Below the pieces are notes generated by a model. The model ran no database searches. It was given only the letters and a program-made list of their open reading frames with translations, and was not told the origin of the DNA. A stretch of DNA of 64,000 bases, from assembly GCA_937899065.1 (NCBI GenBank), contig CALBPG010000010.1, positions 1-64,000 on the forward strand. The letters run 5' to 3'. A program made the position numbers and the translations under genes. This DNA comes from an uncultured Allomuricauda sp. GTDB taxonomy: Bacteria > Bacteroidota > Bacteroidia > Flavobacteriales > Flavobacteriaceae. Within the stretch, counting starts at the first letter, position 1; each line of letters begins with the position of its first letter. Below, piece by piece: positions 1-12,106 of this stretch.

Positions 1-1
1 A

Positions 2-490
2 GTCTATGAGAAAAAACCGGGAAATATTCGCGCCAACGTCATACGCTATGAAGTCATCAAACTAGCAGACCTCTATCAAATCAAAAACAATATTTTTGAT
101 TCCATCACCACAGCCAATACCTCCATAAAGGATTTAACGGAAACCATAGAAGGGAACAATGCGGAAATCACCAATTTAAGTACCAAGCTCAAGGAAACCA
201 CCGACAATCTGAATACCATCACCAAAGAGAAGGACAGTATTTCGTTCTTTGGTGCTTTGCTGGGTAAAGGTGCTTACAAGGCTATCATGTGGGCCATTGT
301 TGCAGGATTGCTGCTACTTTTGATACTGTTCATTTACAAGTTCCGAAATAGCAACTTTTTAACACAGCAGGCTAAGGTTGCATTAGCTGATTTGGAGAAA
401 GAATACGAAGACCACCGCAGGAAAGCACTGGAAAGAGAGCAAAAAGTGAGTCGACGCCTTCAGGACGAGCTAAACAAGAACAAAAAATAA
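2..490 (+). CDS. Coiled-coil protein with one TM helix, C-terminal part (truncated by window start)
   Basis: Frame 2 is open from the window edge through the ORF at 257..490; hydrophobic stretch IMWAIVAGLLLLLILFIYKF then a charged coiled coil. Confidence 0.7.
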   Translation, partial: VYEKKPGNIRANVIRYEVIKLADLYQIKNNIFDSITTANTSIKDLTETIEGNNAEITNLSTKLKETTDNLNTITKEKDSISFFGALLGKGAYKAIMWAIVAGLLLLLILFIYKFRNSNFLTQQAKVALADLEKEYEDHRRKALEREQKVSRRLQDELNKNKK

Positions 491-576
491 ATTGCGACTA
501 TTTATTGTATTGAAGTAGAAAAGAAACTCCCGGTAGTCGGGGTTTCCAATGTGTGGCTTTTTCATACCTTTTCGTC

Positions 577-1254
577 ATGAGAATTGATATTATCGCGGTA
601 TTGCCCGAATTGCTTGAAAGTCCCTTTAGCGCATCTATTTTAAAACGGGCTAAGGAAAAAGGCTTGGTGGAAGTTCATTTTCATGACTAGCGAACCTATG
701 GAGCTGGCAATTACAAACAGATTGATGACTATCAATTTGGAGGCGGTGCAGGAATGGTACTAATGATAGAACCTATTGACCTCTGTATCTCTAAGCTCAC
801 TTCGGAAAGAACCTATCAAGAAATCATCTACATGACCCCTGATGGGGATACATTTGACCAATCTATGGCCAATACCCTATCCCTAAATGAAAACCTGATT
901 ATACTTTGTGGACACTATAAGGGAGTGGACCAAAGGGTTCGTGATATGTTCGTCACCAAAGAGATTTCCATTGGGGACTATGTACTTTCAGGCGGTGAGC
1001 TCGGTGCTGCGGTTTTATGTGATGCCATCATCAGATTGCTTCCCGGAGTACTGAATGACGAAACCTCGGCACTAACAGATACTTTTCAAGATGGACTTTT
1101 GGCCCCTCCGGTATATACGCGCCCATCATCCTACAAGGGCGTGGACGTACCTGAAATCCTATTGAGTGGCAACACCCCAAAAATAGAACTTTGGCGAGAG
1201 GAACAAGCCTTGGAAAAAACACAACGCCAGAGACCTGACCTTTTGAAACCCTGA
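577..1254 (+). pseudogene. trmD: tRNA (guanine-N1)-methyltransferase TrmD, interrupted by in-frame TAG at 688-690
   Basis: ATG at 577 gives [67 protein letters not shown]...; same frame as ORF 754..1254 ([15 protein letters not shown] motifs); followed by rplS. Confidence 0.9.
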
Positions 1255-1301
1255 GCGATAGGTTTGAAATGAACCGATTTGCTTCAAAACCAACAAATCC
1301 C

Positions 1302-1331
1302 TTGCAGGTTAACAAGAATGTAGTATTTTTG
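1302..1331 (+). promoter_or_regulatory. Bacteroidetes-type promoter upstream of rplS (TTG ... TATTTTTG)
   Basis: TTG at 1302-1304 and TAnnTTTG match at 1324-1331, 19 bp apart. Confidence 0.5.
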
Positions 1332-1397
1332 CATTCTCAAAATTAACCTCTGACGAGATACGTGAAAGTTGATTTTGAATAACGCAAACGAAATACC

Positions 1398-1748
1398 ATG
1401 GAATCGTTAATCAAATACGTAGAAGACGAATTCGTATCAAAAAAAGAATTTCCAAATTTTTCCGCTGGGGATACCATAACGGTATACTACGAAATCAAAG
1501 AAGGTGAAAAAACAAGAACCCAGTTCTTTAGAGGAGTAGTTATCCAACGAAGAGGTTCTGGTGCAACCGAAACGTTCACCATTCGCAAAATGTCAGGAAC
1601 TATTGGTGTAGAACGAATCTTCCCAATCAACATGCCTGCATTGCAACGCATCGAAATCAACAAAAAAGGTAAGGTAAGAAGAGCTAGAATTTACTATTTC
1701 CGAGGTCTTACAGGTAAAAAAGCCCGTATCAAAGAAGTTCGCGGATAA
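1398..1748 (+). CDS. rplS: 50S ribosomal protein L19
   Basis: GDTITVYYEIKEGEKTRTQFFRGVVIQRRGSG...FTIRKMSGTIGVERIFP...RRARIYYFRGLTGKKARIKE. Confidence 0.97.
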   Translation: MESLIKYVEDEFVSKKEFPNFSAGDTITVYYEIKEGEKTRTQFFRGVVIQRRGSGATETFTIRKMSGTIGVERIFPINMPALQRIEINKKGKVRRARIYYFRGLTGKKARIKEVRG

Positions 1749-1773
1749 TTTTCTCTTTTTTGAAAGACATAAG

Positions 1774-1801
1774 AAAGCACCCAATCAGGGTGCTTTTTTT
1801 A
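1774..1801 (+). terminator. Intrinsic terminator after rplS
   Basis: aaagcaccc-aatca-gggtgctttttttat hairpin plus T tract. Confidence 0.85.
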
Positions 1802-2005
1802 TGAACAATTGTTAATAACCATAGTTCATATAGTGTTGATTATAAATCAGTTATATCCTTGGTGTTATTACCCAAAAAACATACTTTAGTATCATACTAA
1901 TGTTAGTACAATTTAAAGTTAACGTTCTTTAAACATTGATAGTCCAAAAGGTGAGCAATACATCTGAGGAATACTAGAAAAAGGAGACTTTGGAAGGTAG
2001 AAATT

Positions 2006-2137
2006 ATGAGCAGAATAGCGCATGTTATTCTTGATAATTTCAAGTCAATGCGCTCTTGGAAGGGTGCAAATCCAGAAGGGAGTTACGTTAAAGACATCAC
2101 GATGCAATCAATGGTTGCGAAGTCATTTTTAAAATGA
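2006..2137 (+). CDS. Possible 43-aa small protein, speculative
   Basis: MSRIAHVILDNFKSMRSWKGANPEGSYVKDITMQSMVAKSFLK in an otherwise empty intergenic region, followed by a terminator-like hairpin. Confidence 0.2.
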   Translation: MSRIAHVILDNFKSMRSWKGANPEGSYVKDITMQSMVAKSFLK

Positions 2138-2161
2138 CAGATAAAATCGAGAGTCTTTCAG

Positions 2162-2197
2162 AAAGCCATATTCACGTATTACGCGGATATGGCTTTT
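2162..2197 (+). terminator. Hairpin, possible terminator
   Basis: aaagccatat ... atatggctttt inverted repeat with inner cgt/acg pairing, followed by gttttgg. Confidence 0.45.
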
Positions 2198-2232
2198 GTT
2201 TTGGTAAGTGTCTGGCGGTTTCATGGCCATAA

Positions 2233-4491
<2,259 letters not shown>

Positions 4492-4581
4492 GCTAAAGAG
4501 CTTTCCTTCATTAAAAAACCGTTAAGGAACACGGGGGGCTGAATCGTTTCACTATTTTAGCTACCATAGCGAATTCGATTC

Positions 4582-5400
4582 ATGTTTGTATTGAAAAGAC
4601 TGACAGTATTCGTACTTGTCGCATTGATTCTTTCCTGTGAGGATGTCATCCAAGTAGACCTGCCCAGCTCCGAACCAAAATTGGTGATTGATGCGCTCAT
4701 CGGGTATAATGAAAACAATGGAGAACCCATTACCGTGGGACAGGTTGAGCAAACCTTGACCACTCCATTTTTTGAAGAAGAGAACCCTCCAGCAGAAAAT
4801 GCCACGGTTTCCATAATCGACGAAGAGACTGGTGAGATTTTCCAACTTTTTGAAAATGAACCGGGTGTTTTCAGAACCGGATTTCCTGATTTACAATTTG
4901 GTAGAACATATACTTTAGTGGTCCTATACCAAGGAGAAACTTTTACCGCTACTGAACAACTGTCTCCTTCCCCCGTTATCGATAATGTAGAACAAGGCGA
5001 TGGATTTTTATTTGATGAAGACGAAGAAACCGAGGTCAAGGTTACCTTTACCGATTTACCCAACGAACCCAATCATTATTTGTTCTCTTTTGGGTTTGAT
5101 AATTTTTTGGTCATAGATGATGATTTCTTCCAAAATGAACAATTGACCTTCTCGTATTTTTACGAGGATGTTGACCCCGGCGATTTGCTCACCATAACCC
5201 TTTTCGGTATCGATAGCCGTTTTGCTGATTTTGCGGAACAGGCTTTGACCCAATCTGGCGAAAATGGCGGGGGCCCCTTTCAAACCCCTCCGGCCAATGT
5301 GCGGGGCAACATTGTGAACACCACTAATATTGACAATTTTCCGTTCGGTTATTTTGCCTTAAGCGAGTTCGATGTTCGCATACTCACGGTGCAACCCTAG
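4582..5400 (+). CDS. DUF4249-type lipoprotein (copy 1)
   Basis: Lipobox LILSCEDVIQVDLPSSEPKLVIDAL; homologous to the ORFs at 7859 and 8758; next to a TonB receptor. Confidence 0.8.
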   Translation: MFVLKRLTVFVLVALILSCEDVIQVDLPSSEPKLVIDALIGYNENNGEPITVGQVEQTLTTPFFEEENPPAENATVSIIDEETGEIFQLFENEPGVFRTGFPDLQFGRTYTLVVLYQGETFTATEQLSPSPVIDNVEQGDGFLFDEDEETEVKVTFTDLPNEPNHYLFSFGFDNFLVIDDDFFQNEQLTFSYFYEDVDPGDLLTITLFGIDSRFADFAEQALTQSGENGGGPFQTPPANVRGNIVNTTNIDNFPFGYFALSEFDVRILTVQP

Positions 5401-5454
5401 CCAATTGTTAATTTTAAGTAAATCTCTTCCAAAATCCATAACTTTAAAAAAACC

Positions 5455-7857
5455 ATGCTAATGTCCAAAAACCAGCTTCTACTCCTATTTCTACTCTTAT
5501 CCACCTCATTTTCTTTTGCACAACAACGATACACCTTAAGCGGTACAGTCCGCGAGGCTTCTAGTAATGAAACCTTAATTGGGGTAACCATAGCGATACC
5601 TGAGCTAAAAACAGGTACCACAACTAATGAATATGGTTTCTATTCTATTACGGTACCATCAGGAGAGTATAAGATTGTTGCGTCATATTTGGGTTTTGCA
5701 GATATTTCCCAAACCGTCTCTTTGAACACGAACACGAAATTGGACTTAAAGATGACCGAGGAGACACAAGAATTGGAGGAGGTTGTGCTTACTGAGGACG
5801 TTGAGCGTATTGATATTCGAAAACCGCAAATGAGTGTCAACAATCTAGCGGTAAGTACCATCAAGCAAATTCCAGTGGTACTCGGAGAAGCGGATGTAAT
5901 CAAGTCCTTGGTACTCCTACCTGGAGTTACAAACGCGGGTGAAGCGTCTTCTGGTTTTAACGTTCGGGGGGGTGCTGCAGACCAAAATTTGATTTTATTG
6001 GATGAAGCCATCATTTTCAACTCTTCCCACCTTTTTGGCTTCTTTTCGGTCTTCAATCCAGATGCGATAAAAGATGTAAAGTTATTTAAAGGAGGTATTC
6101 CCGCGCGGTATGGGGGTCGGGTATCCTCTGTTCTTGAGATTTTCCAAAGGGAAGGAAATAGCAAAGATACCAAAGTTAGTGGCGGTATTGGAGCCGTTGC
6201 AAGCCGTTTGTTGGTAGAGGGGCCAATTATAAAAGACCGCACTGCCTTTTTGATTGTGTGTAGAGCTTCATATGCTCATTTGTTCCTGCCCTTGTTCGAT
6301 ATCGACAATAGGGCGTATTTCTATGACCTGAATACCAAACTCAGTCATAAAATCAACGACCGCAATAGTATTTACCTTTCCGGATATTTCGGGAGAGACC
6401 TCTTCAGCATTAACGATAGTTTTGTCAACACCTATGGCAATGCTGTTGGGAACTTCAGATGGAATCATCTCTTTTCTGATAAATTATTCTCCAACCTATC
6501 TTTAATCTACTCCGATTATTTTTATGGATTGGAATTGGACTTTGTTGGATTTGAATGGGATTCCGGGATTCAAAACTTCAACCTGAAGTATGACCTAAAA
6601 CATTACATCAGCGACAAACTTCAAATCAATTACGGACTCAATAATATTTACTATGTCTTCAATCCAGGTAAAATCGAACCGAACCGTGAGGATTCTGGAA
6701 TTGTCGCCGAACAACTAACCAAAAAATATGCGAATGAAGCCGCTGCTTATATTGGTGTGGAACAAAAGGTTACCCCTAACCTTAGTGTAAATTACGGGCT
6801 TCGTTTTAGCGTATTCAATCGATTGGGACAAGACGAACTCTTCGTATACGAAAACAATCAACCTGTATTCTTTGACCCTTTTCAATTGGTGTATCGTGAG
6901 GCAGAACCCATCGATACTATTAATCCAGGAAGGGGAACCAACCTGAAAACCTTTACCAACTTTGAGCCAAGGGTTTCCATGGCGTATACCATAAATGACA
7001 ACAACTCAGTAAAAGCAAGCTATACGCGTTTGGCACAGTATTTACATTTGCTTTCGAATACTAGCTCCCCTACCCCGTTGGATGTCTGGACGCCGAGCGG
7101 TCCCTTTGTCGAACCACAGTTGCTGGACCAATATGCCCTCGGGTATTTTCGAAACATCAAGAATGGAGAATACTCTTTGGAACTAGAAGGTTTTTACAAA
7201 GAAGTACAAAACCGTATTGATTACATCGATGGGGCAGACCTGATTGCCAATGACGCCATCGAACAGGTCATCTTAAATGGTGAAGCGAGGGCATATGGAT
7301 TAGAATTTCTGTTCCGAAAGAATGAAGGTGCCCTTACCGGTTGGGTTTCCTATACCCTTTCACGTTCGGAACAGCGCACTCCAGGACGAGTACCAACGTT
7401 CGACAACGGTCGATCTAATCAAGAGACGGGTATCAATAACGGGGAATGGTATAGTACTCCCTTTGACAAAACCCACGACTTGGCCATCTATGGGAACTAC
7501 GAACTGAACAAAAAATGGAGTTTCAATACCAACTTTATTTATCAAACCGGACAGCCTACAAACTTTCCGGTAGGTCAATTTGACTTTCAAGGACTTGTTG
7601 TGCCATTCTTTGGGCAACGAAACCAAACCAGGCTTCCAGACTATCATAGGATGGACATTGCTGCAACACTCCGACCCAAGCGGAACCCGAAAAAAAAGTT
7701 CCAATCCGAATGGGTTTTTAGCGTTTACAACGTTTATAATCGTATGAATGCAGCTTCCATCAACTTCAGACAAAATGAAGATACTGGGCGCAACGAAGCC
7801 ATTCGAACAGCAATATTTGGTGTTGTGCCCGCAGTAACCTATAATTTCAAGTTTTAA
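5455..7857 (+). CDS. TonB-dependent receptor with N-terminal carboxypeptidase-regulatory-like domain
   Basis: Signal peptide, YTLSGTVREASSNETLIGVTIAIPELKTGTTTNEYGFYSI, plug motif GFNVRGGAADQNLILLDEAIIFNSSHLFGFFS. Confidence 0.92.
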   Translation: MLMSKNQLLLLFLLLSTSFSFAQQRYTLSGTVREASSNETLIGVTIAIPELKTGTTTNEYGFYSITVPSGEYKIVASYLGFADISQTVSLNTNTKLDLKMTEETQELEEVVLTEDVERIDIRKPQMSVNNLAVSTIKQIPVVLGEADVIKSLVLLPGVTNAGEASSGFNVRGGAADQNLILLDEAIIFNSSHLFGFFSVFNPDAIKDVKLFKGGIPARYGGRVSSVLEIFQREGNSKDTKVSGGIGAVASRLLVEGPIIKDRTAFLIVCRASYAHLFLPLFDIDNRAYFYDLNTKLSHKINDRNSIYLSGYFGRDLFSINDSFVNTYGNAVGNFRWNHLFSDKLFSNLSLIYSDYFYGLELDFVGFEWDSGIQNFNLKYDLKHYISDKLQINYGLNNIYYVFNPGKIEPNREDSGIVAEQLTKKYANEAAAYIGVEQKVTPNLSVNYGLRFSVFNRLGQDELFVYENNQPVFFDPFQLVYREAEPIDTINPGRGTNLKTFTNFEPRVSMAYTINDNNSVKASYTRLAQYLHLLSNTSSPTPLDVWTPSGPFVEPQLLDQYALGYFRNIKNGEYSLELEGFYKEVQNRIDYIDGADLIANDAIEQVILNGEARAYGLEFLFRKNEGALTGWVSYTLSRSEQRTPGRVPTFDNGRSNQETGINNGEWYSTPFDKTHDLAIYGNYELNKKWSFNTNFIYQTGQPTNFPVGQFDFQGLVVPFFGQRNQTRLPDYHRMDIAATLRPKRNPKKKFQSEWVFSVYNVYNRMNAASINFRQNEDTGRNEAIRTAIFGVVPAVTYNFKF

Positions 7858-7858
7858 G

Positions 7859-8761
7859 ATGAGAGTATCCGTTATTTTTCTGTGTGTTATCAGTCTCTGC
7901 TTCTTTTCTTGTGAAGATGTTATCGATGTGGACTTGCCTGAAACCGAAACGAGACTTGTAGTAAATGGCTTGTTGCGAGTAGATTTTGGAGAACAATTCG
8001 TGCCTGTTGAGATTAGAGTTACGGAATCCAGTAGTTTCTTTGAAGAGAATCAAGTTACCACTTTGGAAGACGCCTTGATTATTTATGGTGTTCCTGACCC
8101 AAACGCTCCTGAGATTATCGTCAATCAGCAAGTTTCAAACTTGGCTGAATCAGCTCCTGGAACAGGTATCTATATTCCAGACCCAACTTTTGACGAAGAC
8201 CAACGTATTCCTACCGCTGCAATCGCTCCCGGTACCGTTTTCATCCTAATCATTGAACACGAAGGAAGACTATACGCCGCTAGAACACCATTTTCACCTA
8301 GTGTCCCCATTGATAACATCGAACAGGGTACGGAAACATTGTTTGACGAAGATGATACCGAAATCGTGCTGACCATCACCGATTTACCTGAAGTAGAAAA
8401 CTACTATGTTTTTGAATTTGGCCAAGGTGAGTTTCTAGCTTTGGATGACCAGTTTATTGATGGACAAGAGTTTGAATTCTCATTTTTTCCAGAGCGTGAT
8501 TTATTTCCTGGAGATGTACTTCCTGTAAGCATTCTAGGTGCCGACCAACAATTTTTTAATTATGTGGATTTGTTGGTAGAACAAACTGAAAATGATGGGG
8601 GTGTTTTCGAAACTCCTGCCGCAACGGTGCGCGGAAATATTTTTGATGTCACAGGTCTGGACAACACCTTACTTTTTGACAATGTGAATCGGCCAGACGC
8701 ATTCCCCTTGGGCTATTTTGCAGTGGTACAAGAATTCACGGAAACCTTGACAATTGAATGA
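7859..8761 (+). CDS. DUF4249-type lipoprotein (copy 2)
   Basis: SCEDVIDVDLPETETRLVVNG lipobox and N-terminus; tandem paralogue of the next ORF. Confidence 0.8.
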   Translation: MRVSVIFLCVISLCFFSCEDVIDVDLPETETRLVVNGLLRVDFGEQFVPVEIRVTESSSFFEENQVTTLEDALIIYGVPDPNAPEIIVNQQVSNLAESAPGTGIYIPDPTFDEDQRIPTAAIAPGTVFILIIEHEGRLYAARTPFSPSVPIDNIEQGTETLFDEDDTEIVLTITDLPEVENYYVFEFGQGEFLALDDQFIDGQEFEFSFFPERDLFPGDVLPVSILGADQQFFNYVDLLVEQTENDGGVFETPAATVRGNIFDVTGLDNTLLFDNVNRPDAFPLGYFAVVQEFTETLTIE

Positions 8762-9684
8762 GCAAAAATCGCAAATCACGTATTGGAACTTTTGGTCTAT
8801 GTGCGTTTTGCGCTTTCATATTGCTTTCTTCCTGTGAAGATGTCATAGATGTGGATTTACCAGAAACGGAGACGCGTTTGGTGGTTAATGGAATCGTGCG
8901 AGTAGATATTACTCAGGAATTTGCCAATGTAAAAATCAGATTTACAGAATCCTCCAGTTTTTTTGACGACAACACTATTGCACAAGTTGAGAGTGCCGTT
9001 ATTCTAGTTGGGGAATCAGACCCCGAAGACCCTTTTAACTTGAACTTTGGCACCTCTATTTTGAAAGAATTTGTTCCAGGAACAGGTATTTACGAGCCGG
9101 ATACGGTAGGAAATGATGTTGATGACCGCATACGGACTGATTTTTTGAACCCAAACACCACTTTCTTTTTGATTGTGGAATATCAAGGTAGACGTTATGC
9201 GGGTCAAACCATGTATGTACCGACTGTTCCCATTGATAACCTTGAACAAGGTGATGAAACCCTATTTGATGATGATGACACCGAAATTAAAGTGACCATT
9301 ACGGACATTCCTGAAGAAGAAAACTACTATGTTTTTGATTTTCAAGAAGGTGAATTTTTAGCCCTTGACGACCAATTTATTGATGGTCAGGAGTTTGAAT
9401 TCTCATTTTTTCCAGAACGCGACTTGAGTCCGGGAGAAGAATTACAAGTTAGCATTCTGGGAGCTGATCAGCAGTTTTTCAATTACATTGACCTTTTGGT
9501 AGAACAAACCGAAAATGACGGTGGGGTTTTTGAAACGCCTGCCGCAACGGTTAGAGGTAATATGTTTGATGTCACCGGCTTGGACAATCGTGAGATTTTC
9601 GATAACGTGGGGCGACCAGATTCTTTTGCCTTAGGCTATTTTGCTGTTATTCAAGAGCTTAATCAGACGATAATCATTGATTAA
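8758..9684 (+). CDS. DUF4249-type lipoprotein (copy 3)
   Basis: Overlaps copy 2 by ATGA; C-terminal half nearly identical to copy 2. Confidence 0.8.
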   Translation: MSKNRKSRIGTFGLCAFCAFILLSSCEDVIDVDLPETETRLVVNGIVRVDITQEFANVKIRFTESSSFFDDNTIAQVESAVILVGESDPEDPFNLNFGTSILKEFVPGTGIYEPDTVGNDVDDRIRTDFLNPNTTFFLIVEYQGRRYAGQTMYVPTVPIDNLEQGDETLFDDDDTEIKVTITDIPEEENYYVFDFQEGEFLALDDQFIDGQEFEFSFFPERDLSPGEELQVSILGADQQFFNYIDLLVEQTENDGGVFETPAATVRGNMFDVTGLDNREIFDNVGRPDSFALGYFAVIQELNQTIIID

Positions 9685-11013
9685 TCAAAGTACAAGATAC
9701 AGCAGCATAATCAAAACAAAACCCGTCAATCCTTGTAAGAGGGTACCCAATGTTAAACCTTGAAGTCCTTCTTTAGTAGTCAAACCCGAAAATTGGGAAA
9801 CCACCCAAAAATAGCTGTCATTTACATGTGACACGGTCATCGCTCCCGCTCCAACCGATAAGACCACCAAGGCTTTGTCCAATGCGGATTCCAATCCGAA
9901 GGCGCCCAATAATGGTGCAACAATAGCAGAAGTAGTAATAATACTAACGGTAGACGATCCCTGCGCTGTTTTAAGTAAAGCCGCAATGACAAACGTTATG
10001 GCCAGGCCTGCTAGACCAGATTCATAATTTGTCCCAATCCATTGTCCAACGTCTATGGTTCGTAAAACAGCCCCAAAAGCACCTCCAGCTCCTGTTATCA
10101 AAACGATGGAACCGGCTTGACCCAAAGCTTCTGAAATCCATTTGCTCTTGTTTGGTGTAGAAATATTACGAGCCAAGACTACGGCGAGTACCACCCCAAC
10201 CAATAGGGCAACCACCGGGTTTCCTATAAAATCAATCGCTTTAAAAAAAAGACCTTCCCCAAAGGGATAACTGGGATAACTCGCTATAGACTTCAATGCA
10301 ATCAAGACAATTGGGGCAAACAAGGGTAAAAAAGCCTGATAGGGTTTGATTTTGGGTAAATCATTTACAATATTCTCCTTTTCCGTCGTATCCAATTCGG
10401 TTTCCGTTCCCTCTATGCGTTTCCCCATCCAATTCGCCCAAACATACCCCATCACCGATACTGGTATTGATACCGCAAGTCCCAATAAAATAACCATTCC
10501 CAAATCCGCCTCGAGCATAGCCGCCGCCGCCAAGGGTCCAGGTGTGGGAGGTACAAAAACATGCGCTGCGTACAGTCCCGTAGCCAAAGCAATAGAAAAC
10601 ACCATTACTGGAATTCCGCTTCTTTTGCTCAACGCTTTGTTCAAAGAGGACAAAATGATGAAACCTGAATCGCAGAAAACGGGAATTGATACCAAATAAC
10701 CAGCTAAATTCAACGCCAAAGGTGATTTGCGAAACCCCACTCCACTTAAAACCTTTTGCGCCAAGACCTGTGTTGCACCGGTTTTTTCCAGATAGATTCC
10801 AATCACGCTACCAAAAGCTATGACCAAGGCAAATCCAGACAAGGTTTTTCCCAGACCTTCACCCATGGTTTTCAGAATGATTTCCGGGGTAAGCCCCAAC
10901 CCCAACCCCGCGACTATCGCCGAGATGGTCAATGAAAACACAGGATGCATTTTGAACCGCACTGTAGCGACAACAATAAAAACCAAAATACCTAGAAGAA
11001 CCAACGCTATCAT
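9685..11013 (-). CDS. GntP-family gluconate/organic-acid permease
   Basis: Polytopic 442-aa protein; MHPVFSLTISAIVAGLGLG, TGLYAAHVFVPPTPGPLAAAAMLEADLG, HVNDSYFW motifs. Confidence 0.85.
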   Translation of the reverse strand: MIALVLLGILVFIVVATVRFKMHPVFSLTISAIVAGLGLGLTPEIILKTMGEGLGKTLSGFALVIAFGSVIGIYLEKTGATQVLAQKVLSGVGFRKSPLALNLAGYLVSIPVFCDSGFIILSSLNKALSKRSGIPVMVFSIALATGLYAAHVFVPPTPGPLAAAAMLEADLGMVILLGLAVSIPVSVMGYVWANWMGKRIEGTETELDTTEKENIVNDLPKIKPYQAFLPLFAPIVLIALKSIASYPSYPFGEGLFFKAIDFIGNPVVALLVGVVLAVVLARNISTPNKSKWISEALGQAGSIVLITGAGGAFGAVLRTIDVGQWIGTNYESGLAGLAITFVIAALLKTAQGSSTVSIITTSAIVAPLLGAFGLESALDKALVVLSVGAGAMTVSHVNDSYFWVVSQFSGLTTKEGLQGLTLGTLLQGLTGFVLIMLLYLVL

Positions 11014-11063
11014 TTTCCGATATGTTTTCTCTAAATATAGGGCAATCTCCGTACTTTCGTTTT

Positions 11064-11309
11064 ATGCATACCGACAAGGAGCTTTTGGTAAAAAGTCTAA
11101 AACGTTTTGGGTATACAGCGGCCTTGATGTTCTTGGCTCCCGTGGTTATTTACCAGGCATTTAAAAACCAAGACCACCCCGCCTATATTCCTGTATTGGT
11201 AATTGGATTAATTTTGGCCGTTGTAGCCATTGGAATGGGGTTTTATGCCGTCAAAACCCTTATGAATGCTTTGTTTGGTCCTAAATCCAAGCCTAAAAAA
11301 GAAACCTAA
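11064..11309 (+). CDS. Small membrane protein (DUF6095-like)
   Basis: MHTDKELLVKSLKRFGYTAALMFLAPVVIYQAFKNQDHP; two TM helices. Confidence 0.65.
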   Translation: MHTDKELLVKSLKRFGYTAALMFLAPVVIYQAFKNQDHPAYIPVLVIGLILAVVAIGMGFYAVKTLMNALFGPKSKPKKET

Positions 11310-11311
11310 CC

Positions 11312-12019
11312 TTACTGACTTTTCTTGCTAGGCGAAGTACTTTCGTTTTTCCATTTATTGGTCAAGAGTGCGTAGTCGTAATCCAAAACCGATTTTTGGC
11401 GTTCCAACTGGCTTGCCGCGAAGGCGCGTTGCAAAATGTCTTCAATCAGATAATCCTCATGTAATCGTTCTGGATGGAACTCTTCCTTAATACTAATCTT
11501 GAATGCCTTGGCCGTGGTATTGTACCAAAAGGCTCGCCACCCGCTACGGAGTTCTTTAACCAATGCAAAAGCGGTTTTTCCTGTCTGTCGATAAATAAGT
11601 TTGACCAAGATTTGCCCTTCTGTCCGGGTAAGCTTCTTCAATTCCGCTGAAAACTCCTCCTCAATGAATTTTTGGACCTTCTTGGTATAGCGTTTGCGAT
11701 GACGTTTCTTTTTGATTTTATCAAGGCTATCATTGAGTTCCACCAAGCGTTCCGCCGCTAATTTGGCGTAAGGATACACCTTAAGGGTTTTTCTTCTGAG
11801 GATGTAGTAACGGAGTCGTTCTTTCTTCGAAGCAAACTCCAATTTCCCAAAAATGTAGATTTCGTCCAATTCAATGGAGCTTCTCAAAATACTATCCCCT
11901 TCAAAACGAACGTAATAGTCGGCAACAGTATCCTTCTCAATTTCCTGGGAGAAAAGAGGTGAAGCAAATACGCTTAGCACACAAACCAAAAAGAATCGGG
12001 ACATTAAAATTGTTAACAA
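11312..12019 (-). CDS. DUF4294-like secreted protein
   Basis: Signal peptide; YIFGKLEFASKKERLRYYILRRKTLKVYPYAKLAAERL; GQILVKLIYRQTGKTAFALVKELRSGWRAFWYNTTAKAF. Confidence 0.7.
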   Translation of the reverse strand: MLTILMSRFFLVCVLSVFASPLFSQEIEKDTVADYYVRFEGDSILRSSIELDEIYIFGKLEFASKKERLRYYILRRKTLKVYPYAKLAAERLVELNDSLDKIKKKRHRKRYTKKVQKFIEEEFSAELKKLTRTEGQILVKLIYRQTGKTAFALVKELRSGWRAFWYNTTAKAFKISIKEEFHPERLHEDYLIEDILQRAFAASQLERQKSVLDYDYALLTNKWKNESTSPSKKSQ

Positions 12020-12106
12020 AATTTCGGGTTAAAATTAAGGATAATGACCAGATTGCCCTATTAAATAAAAGTGAATATTACTATGTTTGCCTCCTAAACG
12101 TTACGA

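Noticed and set aside
1031-1315. 94-aa - strand ORF over the trmD 3' end
   Set aside because: Overlaps conserved TrmD coding sequence; no recognisable product.
5640-6242. 200-aa antisense ORF within the TonB receptor gene
   Set aside because: Opposite a clear TonB receptor; low-complexity S/T-rich translation typical of shadow frames.
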